Source: Listeria grandensis FSL F6-0971 (GTDB taxonomy: Bacteria > Bacillota > Bacilli > Lactobacillales > Listeriaceae). From it: DNA of 64,000 nt. The stretch lies in NCBI RefSeq assembly GCF_000525835.1, contig NZ_AODD01000002.1, forward strand, positions 496,001-560,000, given 5' to 3'. The position numbers and the translations under genes were made by a program. Of this stretch, positions 28,507 through 37,625 are shown piece after piece. The notes under the pieces were generated by a model. It did no database searches. It was not told the origin of the DNA and saw nothing but the letters and a program-made list of their open reading frames with translations. Position 1 is the first letter of the stretch; each line of letters begins with the position of its first letter.

Positions 28507-29748
28507 ATGGCACTTGAGAAAATCACAATGCCACAACTTGGTGAGAGCGTAACAGAAGGAACGATTAGCCAATGGTTAGTCGCACCTGGTGACCATGTCA
28601 ATAAATACGATGCACTAGCAGATGTATTGACCGATAAAGTAACCGCTGAAATCCCATCTTCCTTCACGGGAACGATTAAAGAGCTGATTGCTGAGGAAGA
28701 TCAGACACTGGATGTCGGCGCAGTTATTTGTATTTTAGAAACAGACAGTGACACAGAATCCGCACCAGAAGAAATAGCCACACAAGAAGCCACTATAGCC
28801 AAAAAAGCTCCGGCTAAACAAACGGCAGCAACTGGTCGATTCTCACCAGCCGTTTTAACATTGGCGGCGGAACACGGCATTGATTTAGGTCAAGTAAACG
28901 GTACAGGTCGTGACGGGCGCATCACGAGAAAAGATGTACTTTCCTATGTAGAAAACGGTGCACCAGTCGCTCCGAAACCAGCTACACCAACAGAGGTGAA
29001 GACTGTATCATCAGAACGGCCGAACGTACCGATGCCAACGAGCCAAGTCGGCGATCGTGAAATCCCGATTGATGGTATCAGAAAAGCCATCGCAAAACAT
29101 ATGTTGACAAGCAAACACGAAATTCCACATGCATGGATGATGGTAGAAGCAGATGCCACAGGTCTTGTTCGTCACCGAGATGCACTAAAAAATAAATTTA
29201 AAGCTGAAGAAGGCTATTCCTTGACGTATTTTGCATTTTTTGTCAAAGCAGTAGCACAAGCTCTAAAAGAATTCCCAATTTTAAATAGTACGTGGGCTGG
29301 CGATAAAATCATTGAGCGCGCCGATATCAACATCTCCATTGCTGTAGCGACGGACAGCCATCTGTTCGTACCAGTTATCAAAAATGCCGACGAGAAGTCT
29401 ATTAAAGGTATCGCACGCGAAATCAGCCAATTAGCAGCCAAAGCACGCGCTGGTAAATTAACACAAGACGATATGTCAGGTGGCACATTCACAGTCAATA
29501 GCACAGGCTCATTTGGTTCCATCCAGTCAATGGGAATCATTAACCACCCACAAGCAGCAATCCTACAAGTAGAATCCATTGTGAAGCGTCCTGTTGTGAT
29601 TGATGATATGATCGCGATTCGGAATATGGTTAATCTCTGTCTTTCGATTGATCACCGTATATTGGACGGACTAGTTGCCGGCAGATTCCTAAGTAAAGTC
29701 AAAGAAAATATTGAAACTATTACGAAAGATAACACACCAATCTACTGA
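28507..29748 (+). CDS. bkdB: Branched-chain 2-oxoacid dehydrogenase E2 (lipoyl acyltransferase)
   Basis: 413 residues. Core of the Bkd complex, which transfers the branched acyl group to CoA. The N-terminal lipoyl domain has DKVTAEIPS with lipoyl lysine at residue 44. A linker rich in Ala, Thr and Pro follows, then the E1/E3-binding domain (SPAVLTLAAEHGIDLGQVNGTGRDGRITRKDVL), a second linker, and the catalytic domain ending in the active-site motif DHRILDG. It is the last gene of the cluster. No clear intrinsic terminator follows within 100 nt. Lipoate use links it to the glycine cleavage system. Confidence 0.95.
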   Translation: MALEKITMPQLGESVTEGTISQWLVAPGDHVNKYDALADVLTDKVTAEIPSSFTGTIKELIAEEDQTLDVGAVICILETDSDTESAPEEIATQEATIAKKAPAKQTAATGRFSPAVLTLAAEHGIDLGQVNGTGRDGRITRKDVLSYVENGAPVAPKPATPTEVKTVSSERPNVPMPTSQVGDREIPIDGIRKAIAKHMLTSKHEIPHAWMMVEADATGLVRHRDALKNKFKAEEGYSLTYFAFFVKAVAQALKEFPILNSTWAGDKIIERADINISIAVATDSHLFVPVIKNADEKSIKGIAREISQLAAKARAGKLTQDDMSGGTFTVNSTGSFGSIQSMGIINHPQAAILQVESIVKRPVVIDDMIAIRNMVNLCLSIDHRILDGLVAGRFLSKVKENIETITKDNTPIY

Positions 29749-30082
29749 AAATAAATAAGGTAGTTCCGGGGAACGGCTCATCAGAGTATCCAATGTTTAA
29801 CAAGAAGAACAGCGGGTATTAAAATAATACATCTAGACCATACCCCTAAACTCCCTAGATGTCTTGAGTGGTACGTTTAAATACGCTATCGCTCTTTTTT
29901 GTTGGAAGCCTTTGAAACAAAGTGAATTAGGCTTCCAATATAAGAGTGAGCAAAGCGAACTGTTAATCCTAAAAAAAGCCTTGCAGCATATTAACTTATT
30001 CCACAATAAAAAGCCTATGCAAAAAAATACCAAACATAAGAGTAAGCAAATCCAGATTTCACTAACTCAACTGAAGACAAAC
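29749..30082. other. Intergenic region without a recognised gene; two inverted repeats
   Basis: No convincing gene. The one longer plus-strand frame (29864-30115) is Lys/Gln/Asn-rich, starts at a TTG without a Shine-Dalgarno and resembles nothing I know. There are two perfect inverted repeats: catctag (29830-29836) with ctagatg (29855-29861), and ttggaagcct (29902-29911) with aggcttccaa (29939-29948). Neither is followed by a T tract on either strand in the right place, so they are not typical terminators. A structured leader, a small RNA or remnants of a lost gene are all possible. Confidence 0.4.
29902..29948. repeat. 10-bp perfect inverted repeat
   Basis: ttggaagcct and aggcttccaa are separated by 27 nt. 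A T6 run lies just upstream (29895-29900) and there is no T run downstream. No protein assignment fits. Confidence 0.6.
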
Positions 30083-30109
30083 AAAAAAACCACACAAAAC
30101 AAGTGCGGT
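30083..30109 (-). terminator. Terminator of prli42 (minus strand)
   Basis: Read on the minus strand, accgcac pairs with gtgtggt (30103-30109 with 30089-30095, one G-U pair) and a T7 run follows. It sits about 27 nt beyond the prli42 stop codon. Confidence 0.8.
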
Positions 30110-30135
30110 CTCTAAATCTCGTATTCAATCAACAA

Positions 30136-30231
30136 TTATAGAAACATCAATACCCCTGTTAATACAGAAGAGGCTACAATTGCAACAAGCATCAAAATAA
30201 CAACAACTTTAGCAATTTTTTTGTTAGTCAT
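30136..30231 (-). CDS. prli42: Prli42, membrane miniprotein of the stressosome
   Basis: A 31-codon gene too short for ordinary gene finders. The protein starts MTNKKIAKVVVILMLVAIV and ends SSVLTGVLMFL: a short positively charged N-terminus (NKKIAK) and a single transmembrane helix. I recognise this as Prli42, the Firmicute miniprotein that tethers the stressosome to the membrane and is needed for SigB activation by oxidative stress in L. monocytogenes. It has a Shine-Dalgarno (ggaaggag) about 12 nt upstream, its own promoter and its own terminator, so it is a complete independent transcription unit. It is divergent from the M20 peptidase gene. Confidence 0.9.
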   Translation of the reverse strand: MTNKKIAKVVVILMLVAIVASSVLTGVLMFL

Positions 30232-30272
30232 AAAGTGGATTGGCTCCTTCCAAATAAAATCTCGTTACATCC

Positions 30273-30301
30273 ATCATACTTACTTTTAATGAGAAATTCA
30301 A
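30273..30301 (-). promoter_or_regulatory. prli42 promoter
   Basis: On the minus strand TTGAAT (30301-30296), a 17-nt spacer and TATGAT (30278-30273) form a good sigma-A type promoter about 40 nt before the prli42 start codon. Confidence 0.65.
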
Positions 30302-30358
30302 GTAAAATTGGTAGGAAAACACTAATAATTTTTAAGAACAAGGCGGAGGTGACTAAAT

Positions 30359-31445
30359 ATGACACAATTTAACGTGCAAGACCTTTTTTTTAGAACTCAT
30401 TGCTATCCCTTCTCCATCAGGACAAGAGCAGGAAATCATGACATACGTGCAAACCTTTTTTAAAGAAATTGGTATTGCCGCGAAGCTTAGCAAGCAACAG
30501 TCCGGTATTGTCGCGACACTTCCAGCAACAAATGAGGCCATGGAGCAACTACCGGTCATTGCTTTTTCAGCCCACTTGGACACGATGTTTTTCTCCGAGT
30601 CCCCCGAGGTTATTATAACAAATGGATATATCGAAACAGCTAACAAAGCTAATCTAGGTGCGGATGATAAAGCAGGCGTTGCAGCGATACTTGCCGCAGC
30701 TCGCTGGCTTACTAAAAATGATCAGCCGCACGGACCAATCGAGTTTCTTTTGACGACAAAAGAAGAAGAAGGTCTAACCGGGGCTAAGTTGTTTGATTTG
30801 GATATTGTGGACGCGAGTTTTGGTTACTGTCTTGATGCACCTGGAGCTGTTGGAGGGATGATTCATACAAGTAAGACGCATTTGCAACTTGATTTTTGGA
30901 TGGAAGTGGGTGTTCCCCATGAGAAATCTGCTATCCAAGTTGCCAGGGAAGCAATGAAGAAAATCCGTACAACCTTTTCCCATGATGTTGGTATTGCATG
31001 GCAAGTGTACCATTTCGGCGGTGAAATTTTGGAGAACGGGAATGAAAAAGTAACGATTTTATCAGAGTTTGTCGCCGATTTTCCGCTACAAGAATGTCTG
31101 CCTTATGTGGAGCAGATAAAGCAAATCTTTATTGAAACAGGTGTTACATATAAAGCGGACGTGCAAGATGTGACACATATGAGCTACCATCATTTTAGCC
31201 TTCCGGAGACGGCGTATCTTTGCAAGCTCGCAATAAAGGCAATGCAGACGCTAGGAATTCCGGAAAAAGCATTGCAGCTAGAAGGTGGTACCGATGCCAA
31301 TGTCTTTAACGATCGCGGGATTCCGTTTTTGGTCTTGTCTACTGGTTTTCAAAATCCGCATACGACAAGTGAACGAATTGCGGTAACGGAGCTTGAAAAA
31401 CTCACGTCACTCATTCTAGAAATCGTGAAAACAGCGGCAAAGTGA
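30359..31445 (+). CDS. M20 family metallopeptidase (PepT/YqjE-like), frameshift near start
   Basis: About 361 residues if repaired. Di-zinc aminopeptidase of the M20 family: FSAHLDTMFF, GADDKAGVAAILAAARWL, TKEEEGLTGAKLFD and YCLDAPG carry the metal ligands and catalytic Glu. LEGGTDANVFNDRGIP and STGFQNPHTTSE form the C-terminal ligand region. The start is ATG 30359 behind ggaggtga. The frame is lost in the T8 run at 30384-30391; with seven Ts it reads VQDLFLELIAIPSPSG and continues. Most of the protein is intact in one frame. It resembles B. subtilis YqjE, which also lies near bkd and the gnd gene. Confidence 0.85.
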
Positions 31446-31574
31446 CAATAAATTCGCTAAATTCGGGTTTGTTTCGTTGCCGTAGCGCCAAAGTTTTGAT
31501 ATAGTTGTTAGTGTTGAGAAAATGGTAGCATTCATTTAACGAATGACTCGAGTGAGAAGGGACGAATGTTGAAA

Positions 31575-32993
31575 ATGGCAAAACAAGAAATTGGCGTTAT
31601 CGGAATGGGCGTAATGGGTCGTAACTTGGCTCTAAATATTGAAAGTCGTGGTTACAGTGTCTCGATTTTTAACCGCTCTAGCGAGAAAACGAAAGCAGTC
31701 GCAGAAGCACATAGCGACAAAAAATTGGTTCCTACGTATAATTTAGAGGAATTTGTAAACTCAATCGAAGTGCCGCGTCGTATTTTATTAATGGTACAAG
31801 CAGGTGCAGCAACAGATATGATGATTGATGCAGTCAAGCCTTTCTTAGCACAAGGTGACATTTTGATCGACGGTGGGAATACATTCTTTAAAGATACGAT
31901 TCGTCGTAACAAAATGCTAAGCGAAGAAGGATTTAATTTTATCGGAACAGGTGTTTCTGGTGGGGAAGAAGGCGCGCTTAAAGGCCCTTCGATTATGCCA
32001 GGCGGTCAACGCAAAGCCTACGATTTAGTCGCTCCAATTTTGCAAGAGATCGCGGCTGTGGCTGACGGGGAACCTTGTGTGACTTATATTGGCCCAGATG
32101 GCGCTGGTCACTATGTGAAGATGGTGCATAATGGTATCGAGTATGGCGACATGCAGTTAATCGCAGAAGCTTACACGATCCTAAAAGAAATTGGTGGCTT
32201 AACAAACGATGAGCTTGCTGACGTGTTCACAGAGTGGAATGACGGCGAATTAGACAGCTACCTTATCCAAATCACGAAAAACATTGTTAAAACAAAGGAT
32301 CCTGAAACAGGCAAACCAATTGTGGATGTTATTCTTGATAAAGCCGGTCAAAAAGGAACTGGTAAGTGGACAAGTCAAAGCGCGTTAGACCTAGGTGTAC
32401 CGCTTTCGCTAATCACAGAATCCGTTTTCGCACGTTACATTTCCGCATTAAAAGAAGAACGTGTGCATGCGAGCACGGTATTGACTGGTCCAAGCAATTA
32501 CTCCTTCAATGGTGATAAAAAAGCTTTCATCGAATCTGTGCGCCGCGCACTATACTTCAGCAAAATCGCGTCTTACGCACAAGGTTTCGCTCAAATGAAA
32601 GCTGCATCTGATGAATATGAGTGGGATTTACAATACGGTGAAATTGCGAAGATCTTCCGTGCAGGTTGTATCATCCGCGCGCGTTTCCTACAAAAAATCA
32701 CCGATGCGTATAATAATGACAAAAACTTGAACAACCTATTATTAGATCCATATTTCAAAGATATTGCGCATAATTACCAAGGTGCATTGCGTGAAGTTGT
32801 TGCAGAATCCGTCAAAGCAGGGATTCCAGTACCGACATTCACAGCAGCAATTAGCTATTACGATAGCTATCGCTCTGAAGTGCTGTCTGCGAATTTGATT
32901 CAAGCGCAACGTGACTACTTTGGTGCGCACACATATGAACGCGTGGACAAAGCTGGAACATTCCATACAGAATGGCCAGAGATTGACGAGTAA
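31575..32993 (+). CDS. gnd: 6-phosphogluconate dehydrogenase (decarboxylating)
   Basis: 472 residues. Third step of the oxidative pentose phosphate pathway, giving ribulose 5-phosphate, CO2 and NADPH. The coenzyme motif is [24 protein letters not shown]. The substrate signature is [23 protein letters not shown], followed by [21 protein letters not shown]. The all-helical C-terminus ends with [20 protein letters not shown] prefer ATG 31575 (MAKQEIG, the usual length) over ATG 31566, although the Shine-Dalgarno (aaggga) fits either. It is followed by an exceptionally long hairpin. Confidence 0.96.
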   Translation: MAKQEIGVIGMGVMGRNLALNIESRGYSVSIFNRSSEKTKAVAEAHSDKKLVPTYNLEEFVNSIEVPRRILLMVQAGAATDMMIDAVKPFLAQGDILIDGGNTFFKDTIRRNKMLSEEGFNFIGTGVSGGEEGALKGPSIMPGGQRKAYDLVAPILQEIAAVADGEPCVTYIGPDGAGHYVKMVHNGIEYGDMQLIAEAYTILKEIGGLTNDELADVFTEWNDGELDSYLIQITKNIVKTKDPETGKPIVDVILDKAGQKGTGKWTSQSALDLGVPLSLITESVFARYISALKEERVHASTVLTGPSNYSFNGDKKAFIESVRRALYFSKIASYAQGFAQMKAASDEYEWDLQYGEIAKIFRAGCIIRARFLQKITDAYNNDKNLNNLLLDPYFKDIAHNYQGALREVVAESVKAGIPVPTFTAAISYYDSYRSEVLSANLIQAQRDYFGAHTYERVDKAGTFHTEWPEIDE

Positions 32994-33023
32994 GCTGAAT
33001 CCAGGAATATAAGCCCTTTAGAG

Positions 33024-33080
33024 AACACGAGTAGTTGAGCATCTCTTCTTAGAGATGCTCAACTACTCGTGTTTTGCTTT
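33024..33080 (+). terminator. Long perfect hairpin after gnd
   Basis: A 23-bp perfect inverted repeat (33024-33046 with 33051-33073) with a tctt loop and a broken T tract (ttgcttt) after it. This is much longer than the other terminator stems in the window. It probably ends gnd transcription. Confidence 0.75.
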
Positions 33081-33226
33081 ATTCTGTTTCACCATTTTTA
33101 TTTCGAAATCATATTCTTGTTATTCCTTTACCTAGCTCAAAGCAACAAAAAAGCCCTCATAATAAGCCTAACAATAAGAATCTGATGAAAATTAGGGAAT
33201 AAATTGCCTAAACAGACTGTTATTAG

Positions 33227-33254
33227 TTGTTTTTACCGCTAATTTAGTTACAAT
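33227..33254 (+). promoter_or_regulatory. lisRK promoter candidate
   Basis: TTGTTT (33227-33232), a 16-nt spacer and TACAAT (33249-33254), about 42 nt before the lisR start. The rest of the 300-nt gap after gnd holds only the hairpin. Confidence 0.5.
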
Positions 33255-33296
33255 GGTAATAGGAAGATATCTGGTTTTTGAAGGTGGGGATAGTTA

Positions 33297-33980
33297 ATGA
33301 ATAGAATATTAATTGTAGAAGATGAAAAAAATCTAGCTCGCTTCATAGAACTAGAGTTGCAACACGAAGGTTATGAGACGGCGGTTGCCAACGATGGTCG
33401 CACTGGTTTAGAGCTTGCCATTACCGAAGAGTGGGACGCCATTCTGCTAGATTTAATGCTACCACAGCTCAATGGCGTGGAGGTCTGCCGCCGTGTACGC
33501 CAAGTAAAAGAGACACCGATTATTATGATTACTGCACGTGATTCTGTTATTGACCGTGTATCTGGTCTAGATCATGGAGCAGATGATTATATCGTGAAAC
33601 CATTTGCAATTGAAGAGCTTTTAGCGCGTCTTCGTGCCTTGCTTCGCCGTATTGAGACGAGTGAGAGCGAGATGAAGCAAACAACGCTTGAATATCGTGA
33701 TATTGTAGTGGAGAAGGAAAGTCGAATCGTGAAGCGTGGTGAAGATATTATTGATCTGACAAAACGTGAGTACGAGCTGTTATTAACCTTGATGGAGAAT
33801 ATTAATATTGTGTTAACACGAGAAGTCCTTTTAAATAAAGTATGGGGTTATGAAACGGAAGTGGAGACGAATGTTGTCGATGTTTACGTCCGGTATTTGC
33901 GCAATAAGATCGATAATAAGGGCGACGATGAGAGTTATATCCAAACAGTTCGCGGTACGGGGTATGTGATGCGTACATGA
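33297..33980 (+). CDS. lisR: LisR, OmpR-family response regulator
   Basis: 227 residues. Receiver domain with the acidic pocket VEDE, phosphoacceptor Asp52 in ILLDLMLPQLNGVEV, and the switch Thr/Lys in MITARD and YIVKPFAIEELLARL. The C-terminal winged helix has LTKREYELLLTLMENINIVLTREVLLNKVWGY and VDVYVRYLRNKID. With LisK it responds to envelope stress, including acid, ethanol, nisin and cephalosporins in L. monocytogenes. The start is ATG behind aaggtgggg. The stop overlaps the lisK start (atga at 33977-33980). Confidence 0.93.
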   Translation: MNRILIVEDEKNLARFIELELQHEGYETAVANDGRTGLELAITEEWDAILLDLMLPQLNGVEVCRRVRQVKETPIIMITARDSVIDRVSGLDHGADDYIVKPFAIEELLARLRALLRRIETSESEMKQTTLEYRDIVVEKESRIVKRGEDIIDLTKREYELLLTLMENINIVLTREVLLNKVWGYETEVETNVVDVYVRYLRNKIDNKGDDESYIQTVRGTGYVMRT

Positions 33981-35463
33981 CAACCCCCAACACATTTTCT
34001 TTAAAAAGCCGATCCTTAAAATTTAAATGGACATTTGGCGCTAGTGCTGCCATTTTTTTGACCTTTTTCTTATTTTCATTCGCCATTTATCAAGGAATCG
34101 GTAGTATGCTTTTGGATGAGAAAAATGACACAGTGAAGTCAGCAGCTCTTGTATCTTCTCAAGTGATTTATAGTGCTAATTTAACTGTGGATTCGTCGAG
34201 CTTAACTGCTGCAAGTATTGGGCCAATTGTTCGGCAAAGTATTGATCTCAGCCAACGTTTAGAAGATCAGGTCCTTGCTTTTTATGATAAGGATGGGAAA
34301 TTAATCAGTCAGTATACGGCAGAGCAAAATAATGTAAAACCGTATGCCAAATACGATTACAGTAGTTATCTTGTTAAACAACCAGCACCAACGTTCTCAA
34401 AGCCTAAGATTAATGGACAGCAAGTGGTCATTTACCAAGTTCCAATTGTCGACAGTAACGATAACGCAAGCATTATTGGCTATATTCAAGTGATCAATCC
34501 GATGACCTCGTACAATAGCATTATGGGGAAACTACTAGCAACGATGTTCTTGCTTGGCGCCGTAGCCTCTTTATTAGCGGGATGCTCGGATATCTACTCG
34601 CGCAAAACTTCTTGAATCCACTAACTAAAATGGCGAAAACGATGAACGATATTCGTGACAACGGTTTCCAAAAACGGATTGAGCCAACGGTCATTACGAA
34701 AGATGAAATCGGTGAGTTGACATTGGTTTTTAACGATATGATGGCTCAAATCGAACGCAGTTTTGAACAGCAAAAACAATTTGTCGAAGATGCCTCGCAT
34801 GAATTACGAACGCCAGTACAAATCATGGAAGGGCACTTGAAACTGCTCAATAGATGGGGAAAAGATGATCCGGCAGTACTCGACGAATCATTGAATGCCT
34901 CTTTAACAGAACTAGAGCGAATGAAAAAACTCGTGCAAGAGATGCTAGACTTATCGCGTGCTGAGCAAATTTCGCAGACGAAAGAATTACAACTGGTTTG
35001 TGTGAATGACGTCTTAGAACAAGTGCGACGGAACTTCGAAGTGATGCATGAGGATTTCACATTTACGCTAAAAGAAGATGATAAAGACCTCCATGCGTTG
35101 ATTCAGCATAATCATTTGGAGCAGATTTTGATCATTATTTCGGATAATGCCGTGAAGTACTCGGGTGACAGCAAGCAAATCGAGATGCACATCGGCAAAG
35201 ACCAAGATAAAATAAACGTTTCTGTGAAAGACTACGGTGTCGGTATTTCTAAAGATGAGATTGATAAGATTTTTAATCGTTTTTATCGTGTGGATAAAGC
35301 GCGTAGTCGTGAGGTTGGCGGCAATGGTTTGGGTCTTGCGATCGCGAAGGAACTAGTCAGTGGTTACCTCGGTTCTATTCAAGCACAGAGCGAAGATAGC
35401 GTTGGCACTACTATCACCATTACGCTACCGCTGATTGAGAAGAAAGAAGAGTCCGCAGAATAA
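33977..35463 (+). pseudogene. lisK: LisK sensor histidine kinase, frameshifted
   Basis: About 495 residues if repaired. It has an N-terminal transmembrane helix (FKWTFGASAAIFLTFFLFSFAIYQ), an extracytoplasmic domain of about 130 residues, a second helix (LLATMFLLGAVASLLAG..), HAMP, the dimerisation/phosphoacceptor motif FVEDASHELRTPVQIMEGH and an ATPase domain with IISDNAVKYSG, VKDYGVGISKDEIDKIFNRFYR and GGNGLGLAIAK. The frame is lost inside the second helix at 34579-34581. Adding one G gives LLAGMLGYLLAQNFLNPL. As written the cytoplasmic kinase part is out of frame with the sensor. Confidence 0.9.
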
Positions 35464-35467
35464 TATT

Positions 35468-35546
35468 AAAAGACGTTTTGATGTGCCTCCCCTAAAGTTA
35501 GATTTTTTAACGCTAACTTTAGGGGGGCATGACAAAACGTCTTTTT
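35468..35546. terminator. Compound bidirectional terminator between lisK and yidC
   Basis: Two nested stems: aaaagacgttttg with caaaacgtctttttt outside, and tgcctcccctaaagttag with ctaactttaggggggca inside. A/T tracts flank both sides, so it serves both converging genes. Confidence 0.9.
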
Positions 35547-35551
35547 TATTG

Positions 35552-36377
35552 TTATTTTTTATTTTGCTCGTGTTCCAACTGTTCGATTTCTTTTTCTTCT
35601 TTTTCCATCATCTCTACTTCTGGATGTTTCTTCATGTATAGTTTCTTGGTTAGTAGTGTTTGACCAGCTAGGAATAGTCCTCCAACGGCCCAGTAGAGCG
35701 CTAACGCGGATGGTGCAGAGAAGGAAACGAACAAGATCATCATTGGCGAAATTAAACCCATAATCCGCATCTGTTTTTTCTGTTCTGGTGTGTACCCAAT
35801 GAGGGAGACAAAATATTGCAGCAAATACACGGCACCCGCAATGACAGCCATGATCATATCAGGGCTTCCAAGGCTAAACCATAGGAATTCGTGATGTGCA
35901 ATGTCGGAAGAACCGCGAATCGCATAATAGAACGCCATCAAAATAGGCATTTGGATTAAGAGCGGTAAACAGCCCATTTGCAGAGGATTAATGTTGTATT
36001 TTGCATATACTGCGGTCATTTCTTGTTGTATTTTTTGTTGCTCTTCTTTAGAAGTAGTCTCTTTTTAGTCGTGCCTGAATTTCATCGATTTCTGGTTTGG
36101 CTGTCGCCATTTTTGACTGCATGCCCATTTGAGCTTTAGCAGTACGCAGGTTAAGCGGCATGATGATAGCCCGAATCGCGAGTGTGGTAACGATAATCGC
36201 GATACCGTAATTCCCGCCAAATATGGAGGCAATCCATTCAATAACCGATGTAAATGGCTTAATCAGGTAAATATAGAAGAAACCATCTGTGTTTTGTGAA
36301 GGATCTAAGCTACATCCTGCGAGCGCAAAGAACAACGCTGCAATCATAATAAGTAGTAATATATTTTTCTTTTTCAA
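35552..36377 (-). pseudogene. yidC: YidC/Oxa1-family membrane protein insertase, frameshifted
   Basis: Lipoprotein-type YidC that inserts and folds membrane proteins with or without SecYEG. The N-terminal signal [17 protein letters not shown] has the lipobox [31 protein letters not shown] carries the conserved arginine of the hydrophilic groove. The C-terminal part has [28 protein letters not shown] and three more helices, ending in a charged tail. The frame breaks in a run of five Ts (plus strand 36062-36066). Removing one gives [11 protein letters not shown], joins the halves and yields about 274 residues. Bacillales usually carry a second YidC elsewhere. Confidence 0.9.
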
Positions 36378-36402
36378 TGTCTTTCTCCTCCTAAAAATCA
36401 GT

Positions 36403-36696
36403 TCATTTTATGCTTGAATTAGGAAAAGATAAGGAAGCTTCATCGTCAGTATTTGAAAAGCGAGTCATTGCTTGGATGAGCCAAATGATAATGAAACGAG
36501 CATGATATGCCTCTGTTGGCTTCCAATGAATAACGGGAAGTGGCGTGATGCATAGATGTTTCGTATGCAATACCATTGTCGGTTTTACCATTGCTAAAAC
36601 GGGCCAGTAACGCAAAACTGCCATCGTCATGAAAAAAGTAACATATAGCGAAACATACTCCGGGCCAAGCGCCATCTGGATTAATGATTCAAACAC
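36403..36696 (-). CDS. Small membrane-associated protein of unknown function
   Basis: 97 residues from GTG 36696, with a strong Shine-Dalgarno (ggaaggag, 9 nt away), which is the main reason to believe it. The first part is hydrophobic ([25 protein letters not shown]), as is [12 protein letters not shown]. The C-terminus is short, polar and acidic. I recognise no family. It lies between the acylphosphatase gene and yidC on the same strand and could be co-transcribed with both. L. monocytogenes has a small unannotated-function gene at this place, as I recall. Confidence 0.6.
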   Translation of the reverse strand: MFESLIQMALGPEYVSLYVTFFMTMAVLRYWPVLAMVKPTMVLHTKHLCITPLPVIHWKPTEAYHARFIIIWLIQAMTRFSNTDDEASLSFPNSSIK

Positions 36697-36772
36697 ACGC
36701 CCTCACTCCTTCCATTACTAAATAAGTACAGCCTTAACTATAAGTGAAAACAGCTGTAAAAACAAGTCTCAA

Positions 36773-37054
36773 TCAGTATTCGATATCAAAAGTTTTACGT
36801 TCCTCTACAGGTGCGTCTTTGTAGATGTAAACTTCCCCAATTCGCGCGGCTGGAGAGGGTCCTTTTTTTACGGCCTCAATAAATTTCTCTAAGTCTTCTT
36901 CTTCCGCGATGGCTTGAATTTCCACAGAGCCATCCTGCAAATTTTTGACAATGCCGCTAATATTCATTTTGTAAGCTAAATGTTTTGTGGTATAACGAAA
37001 ACCGACGCCTTGCACCATTCCTGTTACGCGCATAATGACAGTTTTACGAGCCAT
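36773..37054 (-). CDS. acyP: Acylphosphatase
   Basis: 93 residues, normal for this family. It hydrolyses acyl phosphates such as acetyl phosphate and carbamoyl phosphate. The signature [18 protein letters not shown] holds the phosphate-binding loop and catalytic arginine, and [19 protein letters not shown] holds the catalytic asparagine. ATG 37054 behind aggtga gives [12 protein letters not shown]; an upstream in-frame GTG (37066) lies at the ribosome-binding site. It is upstream of the small membrane gene and yidC. Confidence 0.93.
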   Translation of the reverse strand: MARKTVIMRVTGMVQGVGFRYTTKHLAYKMNISGIVKNLQDGSVEIQAIAEEEDLEKFIEAVKKGPSPAARIGEVYIYKDAPVEERKTFDIEY

Positions 37055-37169
37055 AAGTCTGATCACCTATCCTTTTTATATTGATATCTTTAGTGTTAAC
37101 TTTTTTTTGCGCACTTTTCAAAAAAATAGCATGCGAAAGAGCAAGTTAGAATGAGATCGACACGCCTTG

Positions 37170-37178
37170 TGCTATAAT
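37170..37178 (+). promoter_or_regulatory. Extended -10 promoter before the DUF1033 gene
   Basis: tgcTATAAT (37170-37178) is a perfect extended -10 element. No good -35 hexamer is visible. Confidence 0.5.
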
Positions 37179-37223
37179 AGTTTTACATATTATGAAGTGA
37201 ATGAAAGTAAGGTGTTTTTAGGG

Positions 37224-37586
37224 ATGGATAAATTTCAAATCATTGTGACGAAAGGTGAGTATGAACCTTGGTGGTTTTTTGAAGATTGGCAAAAGGATAT
37301 TGAATCTTCGTTTACGTATACAAATAAACAGGAGGCGATGGAGAAATATCAGATGCTAGCACAACAATTAATGACAACATACCCAAATAATGCCGTCAAA
37401 AAAGAGGTCTTATTAGCGACTTGGTCTGAGGAGGAGACTCAGTATTGTGAGGAGTGTGAAGATGACATTCAGACGTTCCATGGCCTCATTTTATTTTTGA
37501 ATGAACGCGTATATGAACCAACAGCAGACGAATTGACAACGTTTTTTGCTTTTAAAGAGGAGCTAAATATGTCAAAGGACGCCTGA
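37224..37586 (+). CDS. DUF1033 family protein
   Basis: 120 residues. The N-terminal KFQIIVTKGEYEPWWFFEDWQKDIE is the recognisable family block. EETQYCEECEDDIQTFHGLILFLN has a Cys-X2-Cys pair that could bind metal. No signal or membrane segment. ATG 37224 lies 9 nt after aaggtg; the frame is open further upstream. It precedes fni by 39 nt on the same strand and may share a transcript. Function is not established. Confidence 0.8.
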   Translation: MDKFQIIVTKGEYEPWWFFEDWQKDIESSFTYTNKQEAMEKYQMLAQQLMTTYPNNAVKKEVLLATWSEEETQYCEECEDDIQTFHGLILFLNERVYEPTADELTTFFAFKEELNMSKDA

Positions 37587-37625
37587 TTTTTAGGTGTTTT
37601 TTTGATAGGAAGAGGAGGAATAGGG

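Noticed and set aside
29864-30115. 83-codon plus-strand frame after bkdB
   Set aside because: TTG start without a Shine-Dalgarno, Lys/Gln/Asn-rich low-complexity sequence, no known family, and it overlaps the prli42 terminator.
30384-30391. T8 run in the M20 peptidase as a phase-variation switch
   Set aside because: Twelve other genes in the window carry similar one-base shifts at very short runs or none, so error is the simpler reading. It is kept only as a note in the frameshift finding.
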